A stretch of 64,000 bases of DNA from NCBI GenBank assembly GCA_036735545.1, contig DAINOD010000004.1, forward strand, positions 19,327-83,326, written 5' to 3'. The translations under genes were made by a program, and so were the position numbers. Position 1 is the stretch's first letter. Every line of letters begins with the position of its first letter. This DNA comes from Rubrimonas sp036735545. Its GTDB lineage: Bacteria; Pseudomonadota; Alphaproteobacteria; Rhodobacterales; Rhodobacteraceae. The notes under the pieces are model-generated. The model ran no database searches and was not told the origin of the DNA. It saw nothing but the letters and a program-made list of their open reading frames with translations. This document shows, piece after piece, positions 8,375 through 15,494 of this stretch.

Positions 8375-10036
8375 GTGCAGCCACAATTCCGCGCAGCCGA
8401 CCCCGCCGCGGTGCTCTCGGCCCTCGCGGCCGCCGGGGCCCTGACGGCGGCCGACGCCGGCCGCGCCGCCGCCGCCGCGCGCCCCGGCGAGAGCGCGCCC
8501 GCCGCAGCAGCCCGCCTCGGCCTTATCGGCTGGGAGGCCATGGGCCGCGCCGCGGCGCAGGGGTTGGGGCTGCGCTGGATGGAGGCGCGCGAGGTCGCCG
8601 CCCTGCCCGGCCCGCCAGTCGGCGGGCCGGCCGCGGCCTTCCTGCGCAGCCGTCGCGCCGTGGTGGCGGATGGCGAGGGCGGGGCGCTCGCGGTGCTGGC
8701 CGACCCGTTCGACGCGGCGCTGCGCCGGGCGCTGACGATGGCGACGCCCGGCCCGCTCGGCTTCGCCGTCGCAGCGCCGGCGGCGATCGAGGCGTGGCTG
8801 GACGCGCGCCTCGCCGAAGGCGGCGCGCGTCCCGCGCCGGAGGCCGAATCAACCCCCGCCCCGCCGGGCCCCGCCGCCGAGACCGCCGACGCGCTGCTGG
8901 AGACGGCCGCGCGCCTGGCCGCCTCCGACCTGCACTTCGAGCCCGACGCCGCCGGCGGACGGGCGCGGGCGCGGGTGGACGGCGCCATGCGCACGCTGAT
9001 GCGGCTGGACCGCGAACTCTACGGCGCGGTCGTGGCGCGGCTGATGGTTATCGCCGAACTCGACGTCGCCGAACGCCGCCTGCCCCAGGACGGCCGCGGC
9101 CGGCGCACGCTGCAGGGCCGTCCGGTGGACCTGCGCCTTTCCACCGCGCCGGCGCTCGACGGGCTGTCGCTCGCGATCCGGCTGCTCGACGGGCAGGTCG
9201 CGCCGGGCCGACTCGACGCGCTTGGCCTGCCGGCCGAGGTCGCCGCCCTGATGGGCAGGGCCGCCGCCGCCCCCTACGGCCTGTTCGCGCTGACCGGGCC
9301 GACCGGCTCCGGCAAGACCACGACGCTGCACGCCATGCTCGCCGGGATGGACGCCGAGGCGCGGAAGATCATGACGGTCGAGGACCCGGTTGAATACGCC
9401 CTGCCCGGCGTCGTGCAGTGCCAGGTGCGCGCCGACATCGGCTTCGACTTCGCGAGCGCCCAGCGCACCCTGCTGCGCCACAACCCGGACGTGATGATGG
9501 TCGGCGAGATCCGCGACCGCGAAAGCGCCGCCGTCGCCGTGCAGGCGGCGCTGACCGGCCACCTCGTGCTGACCACCGTGCACGCCAACACCGCCGCGGG
9601 GGCGGCGTTGCGCCTGCTCGACCTCGGCGTGGAGCCCTTCCTGCTGGCGGCGGCGCTGGTGGGCGCGGGGGGCCAGCGGCTTGCGCGCCGGCTCTGCCCC
9701 GACTGCCGCGAGCCCGACGCGCCCCCTGCCGAGGCGCTGGCGCGGCTCGGCGCGCCGCCGGGCGGGCGCTGGTCGGTCGCGCGCGGCTGCCCGCGCTGCG
9801 GCGGGACCGGCGTGCGGGGCCGCGTTCCGGTCGCGGAGGCCTTCCTCGCCACGCAGCCCTTCCGCGACCTGCTGCGCGCGGGCGCGCCGGACGAGACGGC
9901 GCTGGCGCGGCTGGCGGCGGCGGACGGCTCGGCCCCGATGCACGCGGCGGCGCTGGCGCTGGCGGCGGCGGGAGAGATCGCGCTGGCCGAGGCGCTGCGC
10001 GTCGCGCCGCCGCCCACCCCACCGACCCCGTCATGA
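8375..10036 (+). CDS. gspE: Type II secretion ATPase GspE
   Basis: GspE is the cytoplasmic ATPase that powers pseudopilus assembly. The 553-residue protein has an N-terminal GspE/PilB domain (about 1-130), then the ATPase core with Walker A GPTGSGKTTT (about 308-317) and the Walker B region DVMMVGEIRDRES. It also has the zinc-binding tetracysteine C441xxC444...C472xxC475 that separates GspE from GspE-like pilus-retraction ATPases. The GTG at 8375 follows agagg and lies 126 bp from the divergent cytochrome gene. It is the first gene of a ten-gene operon and overlaps gspF by 4 bp (ATGA). Confidence 0.93.
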   Translation: MQPQFRAADPAAVLSALAAAGALTAADAGRAAAAARPGESAPAAAARLGLIGWEAMGRAAAQGLGLRWMEAREVAALPGPPVGGPAAAFLRSRRAVVADGEGGALAVLADPFDAALRRALTMATPGPLGFAVAAPAAIEAWLDARLAEGGARPAPEAESTPAPPGPAAETADALLETAARLAASDLHFEPDAAGGRARARVDGAMRTLMRLDRELYGAVVARLMVIAELDVAERRLPQDGRGRRTLQGRPVDLRLSTAPALDGLSLAIRLLDGQVAPGRLDALGLPAEVAALMGRAAAAPYGLFALTGPTGSGKTTTLHAMLAGMDAEARKIMTVEDPVEYALPGVVQCQVRADIGFDFASAQRTLLRHNPDVMMVGEIRDRESAAVAVQAALTGHLVLTTVHANTAAGAALRLLDLGVEPFLLAAALVGAGGQRLARRLCPDCREPDAPPAEALARLGAPPGGRWSVARGCPRCGGTGVRGRVPVAEAFLATQPFRDLLRAGAPDETALARLAAADGSAPMHAAALALAAAGEIALAEALRVAPPPTPPTPS

Positions 10037-11217
10037 GCGCCCGCTTCCGCTACGCCGCGGTCGACGCCGCCGGCGCCGCGCGACGCGGCGTGCTGGCCGC
10101 CGCCAGCGAGGCCGAAGCCGCCGCCGCCCTGCGCCGCGCCGCGCTGACGCCGCTGTCGATCAGCCCCGCCGCCGCGCCCTCCGGCCGGGCGCGGGCGACG
10201 CTGGAGGAGCGCGCGGGCGCCCTGCGCCGCCTGGCGGCGCTCGTCGCCGCGCGCGCGCCGCTGGAGCGGGCGCTGCGGCTGGCCGGCGCCGGCGGACGGA
10301 CCCGGGCCCTGTGCGGCGATCTGGCGCTCGCTGTCGCCGGCGGACGCGCGCTGTCGGCGGCGATGGCGGACTGGCCCGGCGATTTCGACGCCGCGCTGCG
10401 CGCCGTGGTGGCGGCCGGCGAGCGCTCCGGCGACATGGGCCGCGCGCTGGACGCGGGCGCGCGGATGCTGGAGCGCCGCGCCGAGGGTCGCCGCGCCGTC
10501 GCCGCCGCGCTGACCTACCCGGCCTTCCTGCTGGTCGCGGCGCTGGCGGCGTTGGCGGTGTTCGTGGGCTTCGCCGCGCCGCGCTTCGAGGCGGTGATCA
10601 CGGCCGCCGGCGCCGCGCCCTCGCCCGAGAGCGCCGCCTTCTTCGCCGCGGCGGCCGTTCTGCGCGTCGCGGGCGGGCCGATCCTGCTGGCGCTGGCCGC
10701 AGCCGGACTCGCGACGGCGCTGGCGGCGGGAACGGCGCGGGGGCGGGCGGCGCTGGCGGGGCTCGCGCTGCGCCTGCCGCTGGTGGGGCCGCTGATGCGC
10801 CAGCGCGCCGCCGAGCGCTACGCCGCGGCGCTGGGCGCCATGCTGGCGGGCGGCGCCCCGGCGGCCGAGGCGGCGGCGCTGGCGGCGCCTGCCCTGGGCG
10901 AGGGACCGCTGCCCGCCGCGGCCGCCCGCGCCGCCGCCGCCATGGCGCAGGGCCTGACGCTCTCGGCCGCGCTGGAGGGCGAGCCGGCGCTACCGGCCGA
11001 CCTCGCCGCCTTCGCCCGCATCGGCGAGGAGACCGGCGCGCTGGCGACGCTGATGGACCGCGCCGCCGCCCATTTCGCCGCCGAGGCCGAGGCGCGCGCG
11101 CGCCGGCTGGGCGCGCTGGCCGGGCCGACGCTGACGGCCGTTATCGGCGTCTTGATCGGGCTCGGCGCCTACGCGATGATGACCGCGGTGCTGGACGTCT
11201 ACGACGCCGCGCTGTGA
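10033..11217 (+). CDS. gspF: Type II secretion inner-membrane platform protein GspF
   Basis: This 394-residue protein has the GspF layout: two cytoplasmic T2SSF helical domains (about 50-165 and 255-375) with ERSGDMGRALDAGARMLE in the first and IGEETGALATLMDRAA in the second, three membrane segments (about 165-190, 215-235, 365-390), and FRYAAVDAAGAARRGVL at the N-terminus. It forms the platform between GspE and the pseudopilus. It overlaps gspE (ATGA at 10033) and ends 21 bp before gspG. It is very Ala-rich, in line with the extreme GC content of this operon. Confidence 0.92.
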   Translation: MSARFRYAAVDAAGAARRGVLAAASEAEAAAALRRAALTPLSISPAAAPSGRARATLEERAGALRRLAALVAARAPLERALRLAGAGGRTRALCGDLALAVAGGRALSAAMADWPGDFDAALRAVVAAGERSGDMGRALDAGARMLERRAEGRRAVAAALTYPAFLLVAALAALAVFVGFAAPRFEAVITAAGAAPSPESAAFFAAAAVLRVAGGPILLALAAAGLATALAAGTARGRAALAGLALRLPLVGPLMRQRAAERYAAALGAMLAGGAPAAEAAALAAPALGEGPLPAAAARAAAAMAQGLTLSAALEGEPALPADLAAFARIGEETGALATLMDRAAAHFAAEAEARARRLGALAGPTLTAVIGVLIGLGAYAMMTAVLDVYDAAL

Positions 11218-11238
11218 GCGTCCCTGGCGGAGTGAACC

Positions 11239-11661
11239 ATGCGCCGCGGCGAAGCGGGCTTCAGCCTCATCGAGGTGCTGGTCGCGCTGACCATCATCGC
11301 GCTGCTCGCCGGGGTGGCGGGGCCGCGGCTCTACGCGCTGTTCGACCGGGGCAAGGCGCGCATCGCCGAGATCCAGATCGGCCAGATCGAGACGGCGCTG
11401 GAGACCTACCGCCTCGACCTCGGCGCCTATCCCGCCGCCGAACAGGGCTTGCGCGCGCTGGTGGAGCGGCCCGGCTCGGGCGCCGGCGCGGGACGCTGGT
11501 CGGGGCCCTACCTCGACGACGCGCGCGGGCTGATCGACCCCTGGGGCGCGCCCTACCGCTACGAGCGGCCAGGCCGCGGCGGGCGGCCCTTCTCGGTGAT
11601 CAGCCACGGCGCCGACGGCGCGCCGGGAGGAGAAGGTGAGAACGCCGAGATCGGCCGCTGA
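11239..11661 (+). CDS. gspG: Major pseudopilin GspG
   Basis: This is the major subunit of the type II secretion pseudopilus, 140 residues. It has a short basic leader MRRGEAG cut before F8 in the prepilin-peptidase motif FSLIEV, with Glu at +5, then a hydrophobic helix. The C-terminus ADGAPGGEGENAEIG is the GspG calcium-binding loop. DPWGAPYRYERPGRGG is the conserved core before it. It overlaps the next pseudopilin gene by 26 bp. No prepilin peptidase gene (gspO/pilD) is in the window, so processing needs one encoded elsewhere. Confidence 0.95.
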   Translation: MRRGEAGFSLIEVLVALTIIALLAGVAGPRLYALFDRGKARIAEIQIGQIETALETYRLDLGAYPAAEQGLRALVERPGSGAGAGRWSGPYLDDARGLIDPWGAPYRYERPGRGGRPFSVISHGADGAPGGEGENAEIGR

Positions 11662-12013
11662 ACGCGGCGCGGCGCTGCTGGAGGCGGTGCTGGCGCTGAC
11701 GCTCGCGGCGATGCTGACGGCGGCGGGCTTCTCGGCCTTCGCGCGGCTGGGGCGCGCCGCGGAGGCGGCCGAGACGCGGCTGCGCGCGCTGGCGCTGGCC
11801 GAGAACGCGCTGGAGACCGCCGCCGCGCCCGCCTTCCTCGCCGCCGCCCGCGACGCGCCGCAGAGCAGACAGGGCGGCGAGGGCCCGCTGCGCTGGCGTC
11901 TGGAGGCGACGCGCCACGGCGAGACGGAGCCCGCGCTGGTGCGCCTGACCGCCACGGTCGGCGAAGCCGCGGCCCCCGTGGTGCGGCTCGACACGCTGAG
12001 GCTCGCGCCGTGA
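11636..12013 (+). CDS. gspI: Minor pseudopilin, GspI-like
   Basis: This 125-residue pseudopilin has the leader VRTPRSAAERG cut before AALLEAVLAL, with Glu at +5 but Ala instead of Phe at +1. The segment ALALAENALETAAA after the helix and the C-terminal WRLEATRH...VRLTATVGEA strand region fit GspI better than GspH. It starts with GTG inside the end of gspG and overlaps gspJ by 4 bp (GTGA). No separate gspH gene is present. The I-versus-H assignment is by motif only. Confidence 0.75.
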   Translation: MRTPRSAAERGAALLEAVLALTLAAMLTAAGFSAFARLGRAAEAAETRLRALALAENALETAAAPAFLAAARDAPQSRQGGEGPLRWRLEATRHGETEPALVRLTATVGEAAAPVVRLDTLRLAP

Positions 12014-12501
12014 GCGAGCGCGGCGCCGCGCTGCTGGAGGTGCTGCTGGCGCTGATGCTGACGGCGGCGCTGGCCGTGGCGCTGGCGGCGACGGCGCGCT
12101 TCGGCCTCGCCGCCACGGACCGGGCGCAGAGCGCCGGCGCGGCGATCGAGGCGGCCGAGCGCGACCGTCGCCGCCTCGGGGCCCTGTGGCGCGGGCTGAC
12201 GGCGGCGGCCGGCGGGCCGGCGCGGGTGGTCTGGCTCGGCGCCGACGCCGACGCGCCGCGCTGGGGCTTGTGGCGGCTGGAGATCGTCGGCGCCGCCGCC
12301 CGCCTGTCCCTCTGCGACGGCGACGACCCGCGCGCGCCGGGTCCCTGCGGCGCGGCGGAGACCATGCGCCTGCCGGCCTCACGCCTCGCCTATGCCGGGC
12401 CGGACGGCGCCTTCGCGGCCGAATGGGCCGGAGGCGCGCCGGCGCTGATCGCGCTGGAGGGCCTGGAGGGGCGGCTGGTCGTCGCCCCGCGCGCGCCATG
12501 A
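12010..12501 (+). CDS. gspJ: Minor pseudopilin, GspJ-like
   Basis: This 163-residue pseudopilin has leader MSERG, cleavage before AALLEVLLAL, Glu at +5 and one N-terminal helix. Size and position between the GspI-like and GspK-like genes identify it as GspJ. The basic/aromatic stretch ERDRRRLGALWRGL after the helix is typical of GspJ. The start is GTG overlapping the previous stop, and the gene overlaps gspK by ATGA. Its first 28 bp are almost identical to the start of gspK (see findings). Confidence 0.75.
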   Translation: MSERGAALLEVLLALMLTAALAVALAATARFGLAATDRAQSAGAAIEAAERDRRRLGALWRGLTAAAGGPARVVWLGADADAPRWGLWRLEIVGAAARLSLCDGDDPRAPGPCGAAETMRLPASRLAYAGPDGAFAAEWAGGAPALIALEGLEGRLVVAPRAP

Positions 12502-13289
12502 GCGAGCGCGGCGCCGCGCTGCTGGCGGCGCTGGGCGGGCTGGCGCTGATCGGCGCGCTGGCGAGCTCGGCGCTGCCGCTGGCCACCGGGCCGCTGCGCC
12601 GCGCGGAGGCCGCCGTGGCGCAGGCCGGGGCCCGGGCGGCGGCCGAAGGCGCCCTGCACCGGCTGGCGGCGGCGCTGGCCGACCCGGCGGGGCCCGGACC
12701 GCTGCGGCTGGACGGCTCGGTGGTGGAGACGCGCTTTCTCGACGCGGACGTGATCTTCGCGGCGCAGGAGACGGGGGGTCTGGTCGACCTGAACGCCGCG
12801 CCGGCGCCGGTGCTGGAGCGCCTGCTGGCCGCCGCCGGCGCGCCCCCGGCCCAGGCCGCCCGCGTCGCCGCGGCGCTGGCCGAGGCGCGTCGCGCGACGG
12901 TCGGACGCCGCGCCTTCCCCGCCGAGGAGGCCGCCTTCGCCGCCGTCGCGCCCGACGACGCCGGCGCGCTGGCGGCCGCGCTCGACTACGCGACGGTCTG
13001 GTCGGAAAGGCCGACCGTCGACCCGTGGACGGCCCCCGCCCCGGCGCTCGCTGCGGCGGCCGGCGCGACGCTGGCCGAGGCGCAGGCCTTCGTGGTCGAG
13101 CGCCTCGCCGCAGGCCGGGCGGCGCGCCTGCCGGAGCACTGGGACCGCGCGGCGCTGGCGGAGGGCGACGGGCGCGTCCTGCGGCTGCGCGTCACGGCCG
13201 TCGCCGGGCAGGGTCGCGCGACCGCGGAGGCGGTTGTCGCCGTCGCCCCCGGCCCGGCGCCGCAGGCGCGCATTGTGCATTGGCGCTGA
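12498..13289 (+). CDS. gspK: Minor pseudopilin GspK
   Basis: GspK caps the pseudopilus tip. This 263-residue version has leader MSERG and cleavage before AALLAALGGL; it lacks Glu at +5, as is normal for GspK only. The core shows ETGGLVDLNAAPAPVLERLL, the helix-hairpin-helix-like GspK motif (about 92-111), and a saposin-like helical region. It is shorter than enterobacterial GspK (about 320-330). The end of the gene is duplicated as a 31-bp direct repeat just beyond the stop. Confidence 0.85.
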   Translation: MSERGAALLAALGGLALIGALASSALPLATGPLRRAEAAVAQAGARAAAEGALHRLAAALADPAGPGPLRLDGSVVETRFLDADVIFAAQETGGLVDLNAAPAPVLERLLAAAGAPPAQAARVAAALAEARRATVGRRAFPAEEAAFAAVAPDDAGALAAALDYATVWSERPTVDPWTAPAPALAAAAGATLAEAQAFVVERLAAGRAARLPEHWDRAALAEGDGRVLRLRVTAVAGQGRATAEAVVAVAPGPAPQARIVHWR

Positions 13290-13320
13290 GCCGCAGGCGC
13301 GCATTCTGCGCTGGCGCTGG
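13259..13320 (+). repeat. 31-bp tandem duplication over the gspK stop codon
   Basis: Positions 13259-13289 (last codons and stop of gspK) and 13290-13320 are the same 31-bp unit with four mismatches. The second copy is non-coding and its stop has become tgg. It pushes gspL 86 bp downstream, the only sizeable spacer inside the otherwise overlapping gspE-to-gspM run. Confidence 0.8.
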
Positions 13321-13375
13321 GCGGCCCCGCCCCTATGCTCAGGCCGCCGGTTCGGGCGTCGCTTCGGGAACGGGC

Positions 13376-14347
13376 ATGACCGTCGTCCATCATCTGGCCG
13401 ACCTTCTGCGCTGGGCGCTGGCCGTCGCCGGCGGCGAGCCCGCGCCCCCGCGCCGGGCGCTGGGCCTGCGCGGCGCCGAGCCATGGCTGATGCGCCGCGA
13501 GGGGGACGGCTACGCCCCCGAGCGCCCCACCCGCCGCGGCGACGCCGCGCCGCTGCTGCTGGACGAGGAGCGCGCTGTGGGCGCCCGCATCCTCGCCCCC
13601 GTGGCGGCCGCCCTGCGCGGCCCCGCCGCGGCGCGCTGGGCCGCCGAGGCGGCGAGCCCCTTTCCCCCCGGCGAGGCGACGCTCGGCCTCGCGCCCGCCG
13701 CAGAGCCGTGGAGCCCCGAGGGCGCGCCGTGGTTGACGGCCGCCGCGCCGCGCGCACGCCTGTCGGCCGCACGGGCGGCCGTGGCGGCCGGGGGCGCCCG
13801 GCCGGGCCGGGCGTTCGCGATGGTCGAGGGGCGGGCCGTGCCGCTGGAGCCTCGCCCGCGCCGCGCCCTGCCGGCGGCGCTGCTGGCCGCCGCCTTGTGC
13901 GTCGCTGCGGCGCATGGCTGGCTCGGCTGGCGCGTCGCGGCGGCGGAGCAGACGGCGGCGGCGCGGCTGGCGACGGCGCGGGAGAGCCTGCGCGTCGCCG
14001 AGACCGCCGCCGAGGCGCGCGCCGCCGCGACCGAGACCGCGGCTGCGCCGCTGCGCGAGGCGGCGGCCGCCGCGGCGCTGCTGGCCGCGGCCCCGCCCGC
14101 GGCCGGGGCGCTGGAGGCCTTCGCCGCCGCGCTGCCTGACGCGTCGCACGCCTTCCGGCTGTCCATCGCGCCCGGGCGCATCGAGGCCGAGATCGCCGCG
14201 CCTGACGCCGCCGCCCTCGCCGCCGCGCTGTCGGCCGCGCCCGGCTTCGCCCGCGCCGCGCTGGCCGACGGCGCCCGCGTCGACCCGGCCACCGGCCTGC
14301 AACGCGCCCGCCTGATGCTGGAGCCTGCTCCCGGGCCGGCGCCATGA
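13376..14347 (+). CDS. gspL: Type II secretion protein GspL-like
   Basis: This 323-residue protein has a soluble N-terminal region (1-160), one membrane segment (about 163-185, ALPAALLAAALCVAAAHGW), then a long Ala/Glu-rich coiled region and a small ferredoxin-like C-terminal domain (about 245-320). That is the topology of GspL, which tethers GspE to the inner membrane. Sequence similarity to well-known GspL is weak, so the call rests on order and topology. The ATG at 13376 is the first in-frame start after the duplicated spacer. It overlaps gspM by ATGA. Confidence 0.65.
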   Translation: MTVVHHLADLLRWALAVAGGEPAPPRRALGLRGAEPWLMRREGDGYAPERPTRRGDAAPLLLDEERAVGARILAPVAAALRGPAAARWAAEAASPFPPGEATLGLAPAAEPWSPEGAPWLTAAAPRARLSAARAAVAAGGARPGRAFAMVEGRAVPLEPRPRRALPAALLAAALCVAAAHGWLGWRVAAAEQTAAARLATARESLRVAETAAEARAAATETAAAPLREAAAAAALLAAAPPAAGALEAFAAALPDASHAFRLSIAPGRIEAEIAAPDAAALAAALSAAPGFARAALADGARVDPATGLQRARLMLEPAPGPAP

Positions 14348-14970
14348 GCGACGCGCCCCCCTGGCGGCGGCTCGACCCGCGAAGCGCGCCGGCCCGGCTG
14401 GCGGCCTTCGCGCTGCTGGCGGCGCTGGCCGCGGCGACGGCGGCGGCGGCGCTGGGCCCGCTGGTCGCCCGGCGGGCCGCGGCGGAGGGGCGGCTGGCCG
14501 CGACGATCGCGAGAGCCGAGGCCCTGGAGCGCGCGGCGGTCGAGATCGGCGCGCAGGATCAGGCTCCCGCGTCCGAAGCGGTCGCCGCCGCGCAGGCGTG
14601 GCTCGTCTCGGCCGCTCCGACCCGGGCCGGCGACGCGGCGACGCTGGCGCTGCTGAGCGGGCTGCGCGCGACGGCCGAGGAGAGAGGCGTGACGCTGACC
14701 GCGCTCGCACCGGTGAGGGCCGAGGCGGCGGAGCTGCAGGCCCTCGCGCCGCCGCTGGGTCTAGGCCTGAGCCTCGTCGCGGCCGAGGCGCGGATCGTGG
14801 CCGACCACGCCGGCCTCGCCGCGTTCCTCGAGGCGCTGGAGAGGGCGCCCGATGGCGCGCGCGTCGTCGCGCTGGACGTGGCGGCCGCCAGCGCCGCCCC
14901 GCTGGCGGAGGCGGGGCGGCTCACCGCGCGGGTGCTGGCCGTGGCGCTCGTCCGCGCGCCGGGCGGCTGA
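14344..14970 (+). CDS. gspM: Type II secretion protein GspM-like
   Basis: This 208-residue bitopic protein has a short cytoplasmic N-terminus, one membrane helix (about 18-40), a coiled region (about 44-90) and a C-terminal alpha/beta domain. GspM partners GspL in the inner-membrane platform and has exactly this size and topology. The start overlaps the gspL stop (ATGA). The sequence is too divergent for a motif-based call, so position decides. Confidence 0.65.
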   Translation: MSDAPPWRRLDPRSAPARLAAFALLAALAAATAAAALGPLVARRAAAEGRLAATIARAEALERAAVEIGAQDQAPASEAVAAAQAWLVSAAPTRAGDAATLALLSGLRATAEERGVTLTALAPVRAEAAELQALAPPLGLGLSLVAAEARIVADHAGLAAFLEALERAPDGARVVALDVAAASAAPLAEAGRLTARVLAVALVRAPGG

Positions 14971-14974
14971 GGCG

Positions 14975-15493
14975 ATGCGGGGCCTTCTCGCCGCCGGCGC
15001 GCTGTCGCTGGGCGCCGCCGCGCTCTGGCTGGCCGCGCCGTGGCCTGTCGCGCCGTGGCCTGTCGCGCTCTGGACTGCCGCGCCGCCCGTCGACCGGGTC
15101 GCGGCGCCCACGCCGCCGTCGCCGGCGGCGGCCTTCGCGCCGCCGCCGCAACCCGCCCCGGCGACGCTGGAGGCCTTCCGCGCCCGACCGCCCTTCTCCG
15201 CCGCCCGTCGCCCGCCGCCGCCCCCGGCGCCCGCTGTGGCGGCGGCCCCGGCCGCCTCGGGGCTCCTGTTCGACCGCTATGTCGTGGCCGGGGTCGTCGT
15301 GGCGGACGGCGCGCCGGTGGCGCTGCTGCGCGACGCGGGGGAGGGGCGACTGGTGCGCCTGCGCCTCGGCGAGCGGCTGGGTGAGGCGGTTCTGGTGGCC
15401 ATCGATCTGGCGCGATTGACCTTCCGGGTGGGCGACCGCACGGTGACCGCCGACGTCGGGAGCAGCGACGGGAGCAGCGGCCGGAACCCATGA
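14975..15493 (+). CDS. gspC: GspC-like (homology-region) type II secretion protein, PDZ-less
   Basis: This 172-residue protein has an N-terminal membrane segment (about 1-30), a Pro/Ala-rich periplasmic linker, and a C-terminal beta domain (about 98-160) with VVAGVVVADGAPVALLRD and VRLRLGERLGEAVLVAI. The latter resemble the homology region by which GspC contacts the secretin. There is no PDZ or coiled-coil tail after it, so it is a minimal GspC (or GspP/PilP-like) protein. It lies 1 bp before gspD, which fits a secretin partner. Confidence 0.6.
   Translation: MRGLLAAGALSLGAAALWLAAPWPVAPWPVALWTAAPPVDRVAAPTPPSPAAAFAPPPQPAPATLEAFRARPPFSAARRPPPPPAPAVAAAPAASGLLFDRYVVAGVVVADGAPVALLRDAGEGRLVRLRLGERLGEAVLVAIDLARLTFRVGDRTVTADVGSSDGSSGRNP
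15035..15079 (+). repeat. 15-bp tandem repeats inside gspC-like gene
   Basis: Two exact 15-bp copies (15035-15049, 15050-15064) and a third degenerate copy (15065-15079) encode a repeated Ala-Pro-Trp-Pro-Val unit right after the membrane segment. The unit is a multiple of three, so copy number could change without breaking the frame. Confidence 0.8.
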
Positions 15494-15494
15494 C

